Assembly (NCBI GenBank): GCA_905221605.1
Contig: CAJNDS010000351.1
Coordinates: 1-64,000 of the forward strand
Direction: 5' to 3'
Length of the DNA stretch: 64,000 nt
DNA from: Symbiodinium natans
Taxonomy: Eukaryota; Sar; Dinophyceae; Suessiales; Symbiodiniaceae
Translations under genes and position numbers: made by a program
The notes under the pieces: model-generated
What the model was told of the DNA's origin: nothing
The model's database searches: none
What the model saw: only the letters and a program-made list of their open reading frames with translations
Part shown: piece after piece, positions 44,163 to 54,900 of the stretch
How positions within the stretch are numbered: position 1 is the stretch's first letter
Layout: each line of letters opens with the position of its first letter

Positions 44163-44382
44163 GGCGTGGGGGTTTAGGGTTGCTTATATGTCCAGTTGTT
44201 AGTGATCAAGCCTACGAGAGACGCGCAACGGCTGTGTCGAGCACATGAAGCACTACCCTTGCACAAGCGGCGTGTTGTGAAAATTGCATGCAGGACGCGG
44301 GGTGCATAGGGCTGCAACTTCTCTCAACGGGTGCATGTGGCTGAGTTCGTTCCATCGTGAAACTGTCGTCGCCGAGGCTTCA

Positions 44383-45729
44383 TCACTTCACATACCTCCA
44401 TTGGTGGTGTCCCGCTTCTTTGTCGACGGTGGTGCATCGTTGAAGTTCTAGTAGAGCTTGTCGTTGATTGATGAAGTCCGTCCATTCCTCCTGGGTTGGG
44501 GTGGCCTGTGCTTGATTCTGCGTGATGTCTGGATCCTCCTGGAACGCCTTGGGCGTTCCTGATGCCACCAACCACGTGGTTTGGTGTACATGTAGAGCTT
44601 GGTGACGTTGTACTTGGCCTGATGTCTTTCGGTGGATCCAAAAGACCGAGTGCATCCTGGGGTGTTCCATGACTGCGAGGGGTAGGGACAGCCATCTGAA
44701 CGGGGAGTTTGATGCCGTAGTGGATTGGAACCAAGCCCAGTCGAACTGTGTCTCGATCATGCTGCTGGCCGGGATTGCCAGCATTGGTGTGTGTCCTCCT
44801 GAACTCAGTCGGTGAAATTTGCCGATCAGATCGGGTCGGCTTGTTCGCTTGGCGTCGAAACCGTCGATCGTGTGGCACGGGTCCGTGAAGGTGAAAATGA
44901 GTGGGTCCCACAGTCGATGTAGTACATGTGCTGCTTGGGTGGAAACTTGAACTGCGTGAATCTGTTGTGAGGTGAGGGGCAGGGCAAATCTCGGCGTCCA
45001 TATCATGTTGGGCAATACGTCGCTGTACAGGTGGTTGACGGTGAGTCTGGTGCGGATGTCTGGCGTGGAGGGTGGCGTCCATCTGGTCGTGTGAGTGAGC
45101 TTCTGCAGCGTGTCGGTCCATATGTTGGTTGGCCAGAGGTCCGGAATCTGGAACGTGTCGATTCCTTGATCGCATCCTGTGTGGGAATCGATGCTGGGCC
45201 AAGTTCTGTGGAGCTGCAGGTCATGGTGAGCCTTGCGAAAGACTATGTTGCTGACCGCCTGCATGGTCATAATGCCCGAGATGGTGTTGTACTTCGCGAG
45301 CATTGGCTGGTGGAAGGGTGGCGCCGTACTGTGGAGCACCACGCAAAGGTCTTGTATGGGCGGCAGTAGGGGTACCAATCCTGCCGTGCTGGGTAGGACG
45401 TGTGCTGACCAAACTCTGTGGAAGTGGGCGCAGGTCTGTTCCAGCCTGCCCATTGTTCTGGGATCCGCGAAGTTATGTGTGAACATCCACAGCTCCGGGT
45501 TTACACTTCGAAACTTGATGTATCCCCAGTGCCAGAGCTGGTAGAGGTTGGGCATTGTGGCCAAATCCGGGCAGGTGCCCTTGCGTACGAGCATCCTGAA
45601 TTGTATGGCTGTGAACTGTAGGATGCGAACTGCAGCGGTTCCTGATAGGATTTCATGTAGAAGGGAACGTAGTCGCAGGTGTAAGGGCTTGGGTTGGGGC
45701 ATGTCGATGGAGTCGGCGTAGCGTGCCAT
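44383..45729 (-). CDS. Element gene 4, unrecognised 448-aa protein
   Basis: The first ATG in the coding frame is 45729 (MARYADSIDMPQPKPLHLRL). The frame is open upstream to 45897 only with a TTG start, so 45729 is preferred. A helical N-terminal half has an F-box-like patch (MGRLEQTCAHFHRVW), followed by a His/Trp-rich region. The same kind of patch occurs in gene 12 (INALRWTCKSF), hinting at distant relationship. No enzyme motif is visible. The start lies inside gene 3; the stop is 221 bp before gene 5. A 292-codon ORF in another frame (44324-45202) is a shadow. Confidence 0.72.
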   Translation of the reverse strand: MARYADSIDMPQPKPLHLRLRSLLHEILSGTAAVRILQFTAIQFRMLVRKGTCPDLATMPNLYQLWHWGYIKFRSVNPELWMFTHNFADPRTMGRLEQTCAHFHRVWSAHVLPSTAGLVPLLPPIQDLCVVLHSTAPPFHQPMLAKYNTISGIMTMQAVSNIVFRKAHHDLQLHRTWPSIDSHTGCDQGIDTFQIPDLWPTNIWTDTLQKLTHTTRWTPPSTPDIRTRLTVNHLYSDVLPNMIWTPRFALPLTSQQIHAVQVSTQAAHVLHRLWDPLIFTFTDPCHTIDGFDAKRTSRPDLIGKFHRLSSGGHTPMLAIPASSMIETQFDWAWFQSTTASNSPFRWLSLPLAVMEHPRMHSVFWIHRKTSGQVQRHQALHVHQTTWLVASGTPKAFQEDPDITQNQAQATPTQEEWTDFINQRQALLELQRCTTVDKEAGHHQWRYVK

Positions 45730-46802
45730 CTGGACATGTGTGGATGCGTCGGCTTGTACTGGTCCCAGGACATGAGGACGCTGTTTTGGAGTTCTTGCTG
45801 GAGGGAGGGGAACTTGTGCACCAGCTGCTTCGGGAGGAAGGTCATGCGGTTGGGGTAAAATCGTATGACGGGTGTGCCATCTTCTTGGAGTTCCCAATGG
45901 TGTGGTTCAACCGGAGGTAGCATGTGAACAAGTTCTGGTCTGATCGGTCGTCTCCACCACTGCTGCTGCGCTTTTTCTATCTGGTCCACTGGTAGAACTG
46001 GAAGTAGCCGGCCTTGGTCGTGATGCTGCATGACGGATTGCGTGTCCACTGCTGGCTCCAAGCTGTCGAGCAGCTGTTGCAGGCTGCTGACGTGCATGCC
46101 CATCGTGTGGACTCCAGGGTTTCGAAGTGGTGACCTGGATCTGTCTTCTCTGTGATGTTGTTCTTCGGGAGGAGGTACTGTGCGATCCGGAGGTGCGGGG
46201 ATGTGGGGGAAGGCTCCCGTGTGCCAGGTTTGCAGGTCTCTGACAGGTTGGTCCGTGCCCGCATAGTCCATGGACATGCCGGTCGCGTGGTCCTGCGGTG
46301 GTGCTTGTCGATGCGGATACCATCTCTGACATTGGCTGGCATGTTCTTGTGGGGAGGTTGGAGGGGGAAGGGTGTGGGGCATGGTCTCGTGGGCTTCTGA
46401 GGATGCAAGAACTCGACCGGGTTTGATTTCCACGTCGTGTAGTCGTCCTGGGCCGATTATCTCAGAGTAGTCGGATTGCACCGTTCGTAGTCTGGATTGG
46501 TGCAGTATCTTGGCCTTCATGGTTTGCTGTCGAAACCTTTTGACGGTGTTGCTGAGGCCCTCTTCATTGGTGCCGAGGATCTCCATGTACTTGGATGGGT
46601 GAAGGTTGGTCGTCCATGGTCTGGTTGGCATCGACGACTTGTCCGTGATGATGGGGGTGTCACTTTCCTCCACGATGCTCACCAAGAGTGCTTGCCATCT
46701 TTGTAGTATTTGGGGTCCTAGTACTTGTACAACCTGATGATCGGCGACTTGCCCGCTGAGCCATCGGTGGAGGGCGTGTTCCATGTCTTCTGCCGGATCC
46801 AT
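45501..46802 (-). CDS. Element gene 3, unrecognised 433-aa protein
   Basis: ATG 46802 starts MDPAEDMEHALHRWLSGQ, a predicted helical N-terminus. Residues about 130-215 are Pro/His-rich. A more globular part follows (residues 270-370) with LLPVLPVDQIEKAQQQWWRR and a Trp/Pro-rich stretch. No catalytic motif is recognised. The last 229 bases overlap the start of gene 4 in another frame, and both frames look coding there, so gene 4 may be translated by re-initiation, by a -1 shift or from its own mRNA. Codon third positions match those of neighbouring element genes. Confidence 0.72.
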   Translation of the reverse strand: MDPAEDMEHALHRWLSGQVADHQVVQVLGPQILQRWQALLVSIVEESDTPIITDKSSMPTRPWTTNLHPSKYMEILGTNEEGLSNTVKRFRQQTMKAKILHQSRLRTVQSDYSEIIGPGRLHDVEIKPGRVLASSEAHETMPHTLPPPTSPQEHASQCQRWYPHRQAPPQDHATGMSMDYAGTDQPVRDLQTWHTGAFPHIPAPPDRTVPPPEEQHHREDRSRSPLRNPGVHTMGMHVSSLQQLLDSLEPAVDTQSVMQHHDQGRLLPVLPVDQIEKAQQQWWRRPIRPELVHMLPPVEPHHWELQEDGTPVIRFYPNRMTFLPKQLVHKFPSLQQELQNSVLMSWDQYKPTHPHMSRWHATPTPSTCPNPSPYTCDYVPFYMKSYQEPLQFASYSSQPYNSGCSYARAPARIWPQCPTSTSSGTGDTSSFEV

Positions 46803-47081
46803 GGTGAATGCGAACTTCTAATGAGGCGTTATAGTCAAGAGCAAAACTGCATGCGAAACGTAATCCGCACCGGCGACTTCTAAAGGTGGCCAGAACATGT
46901 CTCTCAAGGTCAAGGTCCAACGCATCACAGCAGTGCACGAATTCTCACTTCACGCGTGATTACATGTGCTGAAAAGAGAAGGCAGACTCACTCAGCTGCA
47001 ACACTTCACTACATGCATCCGATTGCGATCCGTGAATGGCGAACACACTGGGCTAGATGCATAAAGCTCGCTGCAGAGATT

Positions 47082-47315
47082 TCAAACAGTCCGAAACTGC
47101 AGAATCGTGTGTGGTGGGGTTAGGGTGCACTCCGTCCGATCTACGACCTGCTCCGCTTGGTGCTTTCCATTTTGACATGCTGTGATTAGCGTGCTGGTGC
47201 TGCACGAGCGAGGCTTCGTGAAGGTGAAAAAGAAGAAATCGTCACTTTGGTCTTCACGATGAGGAAGAAGGAGCTGCCAGCGCCGGTAGTTGTTAACATC
47301 TTCGTCTGCGGTCAT
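47082..47315 (-). CDS. Element small ORF, 77 aa, unrecognised
   Basis: ATG at 47315 overlaps the last 23 bases of gene 2 in another frame and runs to 47082, starting MTADEDVNNYRRWQ. Early codons favour C/G in third position, which suggests real coding, but it is short, has no motif I know and could be chance. Confidence 0.35.
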   Translation of the reverse strand: MTADEDVNNYRRWQLLLPHREDQSDDFFFFTFTKPRSCSTSTLITACQNGKHQAEQVVDRTECTLTPPHTILQFRTV

Positions 47316-48840
47316 TGTCTCGGGATCTGTTGGGGATTGGAGGTGGTGTGGTGGGTGAGGGTCTGGGGTGGAAGAGGTTGACGGTGATCCCGGTGATCTC
47401 GGCGTACTGTGCATCGATGATGCTCTTCTCGGTGTGGGAGAAGACGGTGGTGAAGTTACGACTGCCTCGACTGGTGTCGTTGAGATGTGCCTCGATGAGC
47501 GCCTTCTGAGTGGTCCATCCTCCTCCCTTCTGCCGCATGTGGTTGTGCTGTGAGGTGGACGATGTGACGCGTCCAAATATGGTGAAGCCCGTGGATAGTT
47601 CTCCTTCGGCAGGACCTGCTCTGGCTTTTGGGAGGCGGAGGGCTTTGCGGAGGTTGGTGTGGCAAAATCCAAGTTGAAGGTTGTCTGGTGAGTTGTCTTG
47701 GTGGAATCCGTTGAACCCACGATGGGGTAGGTATGCTTTGTTGTAGGGGAGGTTGTCGTCATCCCAGTTGGTGGGCTCCCAGTTCGTGGGTCTGACGAAG
47801 CCCTCGCGCAAAATGTGCCATAGGCCTGCTTCGTCGGTGGCATGTGACCAGTATGCCTTGTAGGCGCCCTTGTGTGTGGGAGGTGATGGACTGTTTGCAT
47901 CGTGTGCGTGAGGTGGTGGCTTGGTGGTGCGTAGTGGTATGACGAGGACCTGCACCAGTGGGTAATCGGTAGTGTCCTGCTTGTTGCTGTAGGGGTCGAC
48001 GTTGATGAGCTGAGGGTGGATCACCGTGTCCGTGGTGAGGTGAGTTCTGAACTGGCCGAGGAAGGGTGTGATCCTGTGGTGAGAGCAAGCGAAGGATCTT
48101 GCCACTTGGCGGATGGCCATCTGCGCTGGGTTGGAAAGCCATAGTGGTTGTCCGTGGGTGAGGTCGGCGATGTCGCGCATGATGTCGTTCATGTACCGGT
48201 TGCCTGTGCTGGAAGGGTCCATGGGCGGTGGTGGGTCCTGTTGGTGGTACATCTCGGACACACACGCGAGCCTGTGGGGGTCTGCCATGGTGTCCTGGTA
48301 GAGCTGCTTCATGCGTCGACGTTCTTCGGGCTTGAAACCTGATTCGGTTTCTGGCCTTGTGTTGTGCGACGTAGCCCTGGACGCTTCTGAGGGTGCCTGA
48401 GGTGGTCTGGATGAAGAGCCAGGTGTGTCTCTGTGGGTCGCCGTATGTGATTCAGATCGATCGAGCGCAGGGGTAAGAACGACGGTTGTGCTTCTGCGCC
48501 TGGTGCTGCTTGGGGAGGGGCTGTGCTGGGATGGTGTTGGTTGGGATCCACGGTGATGACGATTTGGAGAAGAGCGCCTTCTCGATGTTCGGAATCTGGC
48601 CTTTTGATCTGCTTCGACTGCATGGCTGGCGGGTTTTGCCCGACTGGTTGGGGTCGTTGGGTGCGGGGTGGTGGGGTGACTGGGAAATGTGTGTGTGTCG
48701 CGTGGATCTGGTGCTCCTGGGATGGGCTGGACTGGGCTCATAGGTGGTTCTGCTGCGACTTCTGGTGTGGTGCGTGGTGAAGGACTCTGCTCTGTGTTGG
48801 TCACCAGGATGTTGGGATTGCGTCGAGGCGACTCTGGCAT
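47293..48840 (-). CDS. Element gene 2, disordered N-terminus plus possible ADP-ribosyltransferase-like C-terminal domain
   Basis: 515 aa. Residues 1-170 are Pro/Ser/Arg-rich and low-complexity. A folded region follows. Around residues 329-350 the motif AYWSHATDEAGLWHILREG resembles the HGT...IL..G start of PARP/Tpt1-type ADP-ribosyltransferase folds, and about residue 480 the strand IIDAQYAEITGITV resembles their last strand. Catalytic residues are not secure, so this is a weak fold guess. ATG 48840 lies 82 bp after gene 1. An alternative start at ATG 48907, in the frame one base earlier, opens MTEMFTCITGMLEKVV and an RS-rich 151-codon ORF ending at 48452. That ORF is either a small overlapping gene or the true N-terminus joined by a +1 shift. 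Confidence 0.7.
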   Translation of the reverse strand: MPESPRRNPNILVTNTEQSPSPRTTPEVAAEPPMSPVQPIPGAPDPRDTHTFPSHPTTPHPTTPTSRAKPASHAVEADQKARFRTSRRRSSPNRHHRGSQPTPSQHSPSPSSTRRRSTTVVLTPALDRSESHTATHRDTPGSSSRPPQAPSEASRATSHNTRPETESGFKPEERRRMKQLYQDTMADPHRLACVSEMYHQQDPPPPMDPSSTGNRYMNDIMRDIADLTHGQPLWLSNPAQMAIRQVARSFACSHHRITPFLGQFRTHLTTDTVIHPQLINVDPYSNKQDTTDYPLVQVLVIPLRTTKPPPHAHDANSPSPPTHKGAYKAYWSHATDEAGLWHILREGFVRPTNWEPTNWDDDNLPYNKAYLPHRGFNGFHQDNSPDNLQLGFCHTNLRKALRLPKARAGPAEGELSTGFTIFGRVTSSTSQHNHMRQKGGGWTTQKALIEAHLNDTSRGSRNFTTVFSHTEKSIIDAQYAEITGITVNLFHPRPSPTTPPPIPNRSRDNDRRRRC

Positions 48841-48921
48841 GATTCTGAAGTAGTGGTGCCACGACTTTCTCCAGCATGCCTGTGATGCACGTGAACATCT
48901 CCGTCATCTGGGATGGTGTCG

Positions 48922-50014
48922 TCAGTGGTGTGGACTGAGAGGGTGGGTCTGGGGCTTGATGAGGTTGTCGATGTTCTCCGTGATGGACAGGTTGGCCTCA
49001 TTGATGGTCATCTCGGTGTGTGTCCGATGTCTGGGCGGGTGCGAGTCGTTGATGTGCTGGAAACGGTCTGGACTGTGACGAAGGCTCCTGCCATGCTGCG
49101 TCTCGTTGCGTATCTCGGTGAGCATATACCTGGGTGTGGTCTTGCTGAGGTCTGTGTCCTTGGTCTGGATGTGGTGTATCAGCCTGACGATCTTGTTGGC
49201 ATGGTTGGCCTTGTTCGGCTGGATCTCGAGGTACATAGGTGCCAGGGGTATTGAGTAGGGAGGTGGGGTGAAGTCCGTCTCGTACTGGATGATGGAATTC
49301 TGCTTGCGCGAACACGGGAGGGTCTGCTCTTTGTTGAACATTCGTTTCTTGCTGAGGATGGTGCGCTGGCCGAGGTATGGCTTGATTCCATTCTGGACGA
49401 CTCTGCGGATTGCCTTGTTGTTGATGATGGTGTGCGAGGTCTCGAGGATGGTGGTCTCGTCGTAGATCTTGGCTTTGATGATATTGCTGACCCTGTTGAA
49501 GATACGGGAGTGGGTCTGGATTCTGCCAGTGACATGGAGCATGAGGGTAGGCGTGAGGTTGTGGGCGTGGTGGAGCTTGGCGTACTTCCGGGTGATCGCT
49601 GCGACCATGTTGTTGAGGACCGGCATGTTGGTGGTGAGGAGGGATGTTCTGGTTGGTCGTTGGGGAATGTTGGCCTGCCGTTTGACTCGAAAGTGAATAT
49701 CTTGCTGCGTCATCACGACGATGCGTCTGAGGACCGAACTGTGTTTGATCCAAAAGCGCGGCTGGTGCTAGCCGTTGTGGCTGCAAGGATGCTGCATCTT
49801 GGTGGGGTGGCCACTGGTATTGGGGGCGTACTCCTCCAGCTGGTGGATGTTGACTCCATCGTACTTGCCATCCTTGATCTTCTCCTGGGTAGTGTGCCGT
49901 CGGGTGGGGCGTATCAGGAGGAGGAGGAGGAGGATGTGCTTGATATTCTGGCGGAGGAGGAGGAGGGGGCGGCTGCCGCTGCCAACTTTGTTGGTACCAC
50001 TGGTAGCCGTCCAT
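48922..50014 (-). pseudogene. Element gene 1, unrecognised protein; frameshift in a triplet run and in-frame TAG
   Basis: The first element gene. ATG at 50014 opens a Gln/Pro-rich N-terminus (starts MDGYQWYQQSW). At the cct/ctc triplet runs (49917-49933 and 49953-49967) the frame with strong G/C third positions shifts by +1. That new frame reads TTQEKIKDGKYDGVN and then meets TAG at 49768-49770. It stays open beyond with the same codon bias to 48922. The safe intact part is ATG 49713 to 48922 (263 aa), a basic Asn/Ile/Thr-rich protein with no motif I recognise. Either the gene is damaged, a sequencing indel plus mutation is present, or recoding (frameshift and stop readthrough) is used. A 338-codon ORF continuing in the first frame lacks the codon bias after the triplet runs and is treated as a shadow. 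Confidence 0.6.
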
Positions 50015-50061
50015 GGTGCGAGTCCGATGTAGCTGGGGTACGTGCTACACACTACTCTGAC

Positions 50062-50385
50062 CTATCAAACCATTACGGCAAAGACGTAACAAAAAGAGAA
50101 AGTTGCTGATCTCTCCGGATGCTGGATCATGATTAACAATCGAGGAACATACGGCACGCCGGCCGTCTTGCTGAGCATCGTTGGCACCCACATTAATGGG
50201 TCCGGCATGTTACTAGTGCATCGAAAACGATAGGACTTTTCATTCTCACTCGCCAGGTGAGCTCACATTTTTGGATTATCCTATGCGTCCGCACCGAAGT
50301 GAAGACTAACATAGGCAGCATGAACGCGTAGGAGCGAGGCTCCACCTACACCCGCGGCCCAAGGCGAGGGCGGGCTGGCTGTATA
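50062..50385 (-). promoter_or_regulatory. Putative 5' leader of the element, hairpin-rich
   Basis: Unique sequence between the upstream terminal repeat and the first gene, without a convincing ORF. It contains several short inverted repeats: acggc/gccgt with a 6-base loop near 50152, ccca...tggg around attaat near 50190, and ggag/ctcc near 50335 inside a gtag/ctac frame. Position suggests a promoter or leader RNA; function is inference. Confidence 0.35.
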
Positions 50386-51530
50386 ACACACTTTTTGTTT
50401 TAGTGCTCCACATATTCATGTAGTTGGAGATCTGCTGGAGAAGGACATGCTCAAGCAAGCTGCCGAGGCGAACGTCCAAGATGATGAAGTAGAAGGGTCA
50501 CGAATGAAACTTTATATGAAGTATCCTATCATAAACACATACACGTGAACACACATGTTCGAATTCGATGACGATGCTGCATCTGCCCAAACACTCATGC
50601 TCGGCACTTCGGTTGCTCACTTCTTGTGAAGTATGCTCCAACGCTCATGCTCATCCCTTCAGTCTGTCACCGCGTGCTACATCTGCTCAGACACTCATGC
50701 TCATCACTTCAGTTGCTCACCGTATGCTAATTCTGCTCCAACGTTCATGCTCATCACTTCAATCTGTCACAACGTGCTACATCTGCTCAGACACTCATGC
50801 TCATCGCTTCAGTTGCTCACCGTATGCTAATTCTGCTCCAACGCTCATGCTCATCACTTCAGTCGGTCACAGCGTGCTACATCTGCTCAGAGACTCTTGC
50901 TCATCACTTCAGTAGCTCACCGTATGCTAATTCTGCTCCACTGCTCATGCTCGTCACTTCAGTCGTTCCTACCATGCTAAGTCTGCTCCAACATTCATGC
51001 TCCGAACCTTCTCCATGTTCTCGTCCATGTTCATGCTCGTTCGCTGGACATGTTCCATCACCATGCTAAAATGACATGCTCACGCAATTCTGCACAGCTG
51101 CTTTGCTATTCACAACACACAAGCTAACAGCATCACGATCCACTCAAGCTTGATGGGCTCGAGATCTTCTGGGGTTTGGGGTATGTCATGCTCACGGCTC
51201 GAAGAATTCACCCACATGCCAAGCAAAAAACGAAATCCACGTTGTAAACTGCGTTGTGGTTGAGGTAGTAGACAAACAACAGCGAGGATGGTACCAATGC
51301 ACAGCTTGCATTACAGGATGTCTAAGACAATCACGCAGGTACACGTTCTGGCGTCCCAGAACGCTTCACCACCAATTGCAAGTGTCTTCGTTGGCAGGAG
51401 ACTTGCAATGGTGCTCCTGCCCCCTGCTGAAATTCACATGCAAGCTTCTGGTTGGCCTATAACTCCGTGCTTCTTTTCGATCTCGTATGCAGTGCTTGTG
51501 GACGATCCCGCATGTACAGCGGTGTGCCAC

Positions 51531-51536
<6 letters not shown>
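50386..51536 (-). repeat. Upstream terminal direct repeat (pseudo-LTR)
   Basis: The copy of 28496-29646 on the 5' side of the element's genes, so any element promoter is likely to be here or in the 330 bp that follow. Its outer edge runs straight into the CA microsatellite at 51531-51660. I looked for hammerhead ribozyme core motifs, known from some Penelope pseudo-LTRs, and did not recognise any. Confidence 0.93.
50585..51034. repeat. 50-bp tandem array in upstream repeat, about 9 units
   Basis: The same nine-unit, 50-bp array as in the other terminal repeat, at the same offset. Because it lies upstream of the first gene it could act in transcription of the element, but nothing in the sequence proves this. 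Confidence 0.92.
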
Positions 51537-51662
<126 letters not shown>

Positions 51663-51949
51663 GGGCACTTTCGACTTTTGATTTGGTCACTTATCATCAC
51701 GTCATTGACAGCCATCATGGGTGTTTCGTATTTGTAATCCGAACAATGCACATCTGGATTTGTGCAATGCGCGGCAGGGCCCGGCAGGGGGTGCTGCATG
51801 TTGTCGCCACAACTGTCCATGAACCGTGCATTGTCGCAGGTGCCACAGCGTAAGGGAAGGACACAGCTGCAGCAGCAACACTGGCATGTGCATAGGTGCT
51901 TCGGGGTTTCAGGTTCTGACACCTACTTTACATGGAGCCATACGCAACC

Positions 51950-54900
51950 TCAGCTTTCACACCAATCCTGCGGGAAGTAGATCTTATCTCCCACGAACCA
52001 GCCGTGTTTCGGGAGGTCGCCCCACTGCCACGAGTACCTGTCCGGAGGGTGATATTCGCCTTCAAAAACCGAAAGAGTAAAACATGGCAAAAAAGGAGTT
52101 GAAGTGTCCCCTTTGAAGGGAGGTTCTCTAAGACACTTGCTACGAGGCAACTTGTGCACCTCTTGGATTGCCTCTCGCCTCCTGCGGCCCAGTTGCCAGA
52201 AAGTGAAGACGCATAAGGGGCAAGAGATGGCTGAAGCAACACAACAGAAACAATATGAGAAACATTCTTAGGCCCACAATGTGCACCCAAATATGCTTAA
52301 CTACAGCCCGTGTACTTTAACAGAGACTCGGCGCCTGTCACTGTTCTCCAGCCACTTGCCGCAAGCGACGTCGTTGACATTTCCGCAATCTGCCCCGGGC
52401 GGGTACATGATGATGAGGCCCTGGCTGCCTTGACATGGGCTCAGGGCTTCAATACGCGTACTCCGGATGCTTCAGCAGTCTTCAGCACACTCACTGCAAG
52501 GGGCACTCCACGCTAAATCCGGGAACTCCCACAGTGGCAGAGCTTTGAGGTGGTTGTGGCTTGGAGATTCAGAGGGTGCAGGGCTTCAAGCTTCGCACGA
52601 TGGAATTTGTACAAAGGTTGAAAGTTTCGGAATGTCTGAGGGTCAGACCTGAAAGGCTGACAGGGCTTGAGTGTGAAGGGTTCTGGCCTTCTAAGGCAGG
52701 TGTTTCGGCCCATCAAAATGCGAAACCCAAACCCGCAACCCCTCCAGCGATGAAGCTTCTGTCATCAAAAAGGTAGGTACGCAACTCACAAAATAGTTTA
52801 CTTCGAAAAGACCCGGGCCATTCCGGGCCCTGCAGACAAGGAATTTGTGGCTCAGTCTGAGGTTGGGCATTCCAGGGACACAGGGAAACTTTGGGCTGGC
52901 CACTCCAGGAACACTCTGGGGATACACTCCAAGGATTCTGGTGACTGGGATGGCAAAATCTACAGCTCACACCCTTTGAGCAGTCACTATCAGCAGAATA
53001 AACTCCAGTATCTTTAGTGAAACTTCGCTGCACACAGAGCTGCACTGCACAGACTGACAGCACACTGGTGGCTTACTGCATACCTCCGGGTCGGGTTTAG
53101 CAGTTGGGCGCTCCAGGGATTTTCTGGGGATACTCTGGGATTGGGCACGAAGAACCCCACTCCGAAGGTGGGGACTAAATGCCAACTACACATGTGAACA
53201 TGATGTCACAAGCCGGCAACCTAGCCTTGCGCGACAACCTCGTACACCGTCCCCGCGTAGGAGGGACCGAAGAATTCCACTGCTTCGTGAGCCCACACGC
53301 CGAAGAAGGGAGTCAAACCTCAAGAAACGCGTTTGACAAGAGGAGCCTTTCTTTAATCTAGAGTTGGGCGTCAGGATTCAGATGCATTCGGGGCAACAAG
53401 CTTAGGTCGGTGCACGTCAGAAGCCGACGAATAAACACAAAATTCACAAATGCACATGATCCCAGGCGCTGCGAAGTGATCCCCAGGTGGAAGCAAAAGA
53501 CCGATCGCTTTGCAAACGCAGCCTACTTGGTTCTCCATGATCGCTTTCTAGATAGCTTTGGGAATTTTGGCCCATAATGTAAATTTGGAGACCCGCATGG
53601 GTAGAGTCCCCCCAAGATAGATTTCACAATGTGCTTGCAAACTTTGTAAACACGCCACAAGGGTCACAAGGGTTTCTGGCATTACCGGCAGGTAGATTCA
53701 GAAGAGTCGCAACTTCTCAGTATTGCTGCCAACCACAACTTGAAAAATCGCTCCAAACCCCAAGGAAAGACTTTAATCATGCTGCCGAGGTCGAAGCATC
53801 TAAACAAAGCATTTGGCTCTACACGCTAATACGAAGCCCTTCACAAGAATGGCTTCAGGCCCGCACCCCCTGGATTTTGGAAGCGCACGGCCAGTTCCTT
53901 GAAGGCGAGAATGTCTCTGTGACCTGAAGCTCCAGCCCCGTGCCCTGGGGAAGGAGGGGGGGGGGGGGGGCGTCTCGAAACCCCACGGGTCGTTGCAGTC
54001 CACAGTACGACGATACACCAAAAGAAAATAGATCGGGAGACAATGTCTGTAGATCCGAGATTGAATAATCTGAATACGTACAGATGGATCAGCTGCGATG
54101 GTTGCAGTCTCAAGCTTGTCGCTAAGCCTTTGCCCAGCCAAAGCGACTCCAGCCAGCCGTCGAAAAAATTGCGCGCTCATCTGCCAAGACCTCATTCTCG
54201 TGTAAGCCACGCTCTGGTATCGGTTCAACATAACAACATATCCCTGCGCGGCCCTAGGTGACGACAGTGATGGGATGCCATGCGCTCGAAGCTTCGCATG
54301 AGCAGATGGACGCTTGATTCCTTGGCCCCCCTGTTACCCCCTGTTCGGCCACAGTAAACCCTAAACCCCAAGCTTCCAGGTACTGCTGCTCTCGTACATG
54401 TCAGAGGCCTTTCAGTTAAGCTGCAACTCGATCGTTCACGAGATTGTCACCCTTCTGCAGCTTCGTCAAGACCTCGGGAGGGTACAGTTTAGGCTTTAGG
54501 GATGCCTAGGTTGAGAGCTTCAGCATGAAGAATAAACTGGAAAGAAGGACTGGACATTTGGCTCCCAAGGGCCTGTTGGGTGAGGCCCTTCTTGAAGATG
54601 CGAACGTTCGGATGCCCAAGCATGCTCACGCCATCCGTGTTGGAGATGGAGTCTGGGAGCGTGGTGAACTCGCCTGGGTTGGGAAGGACACTACATTACC
54701 TTCTGAGATGCATACTAGGGCAAGTTTGATATGAATACTATGGTAAGTTATTTCAAGCTTCTTGAATGCAACCCGGTCACTTACCCCATCAATTTCCCTG
54801 CACTTTCGGTCGGCCCCGCATGCGACTTGCGAGATACGTTTGGCCAGGTGATGGTACCTGGCCCGTGTTAACGCCGACCGGTACTCACCACGAATCTTCT

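Noticed and set aside
44324-45202. 292-codon minus ORF
   Set aside because: Lies across gene 4 in another frame with poor codon bias and low-complexity Thr/Pro/His content.
47316-47900. N-terminal part of a 272-codon minus ORF
   Set aside because: Shadow of gene 2; only its last 77 codons from ATG 47315 were kept as a weak candidate.
51690-51922. Cys-rich minus ORF next to the CA tract
   Set aside because: Three frames are open with comparable composition, so no reading frame can be chosen.
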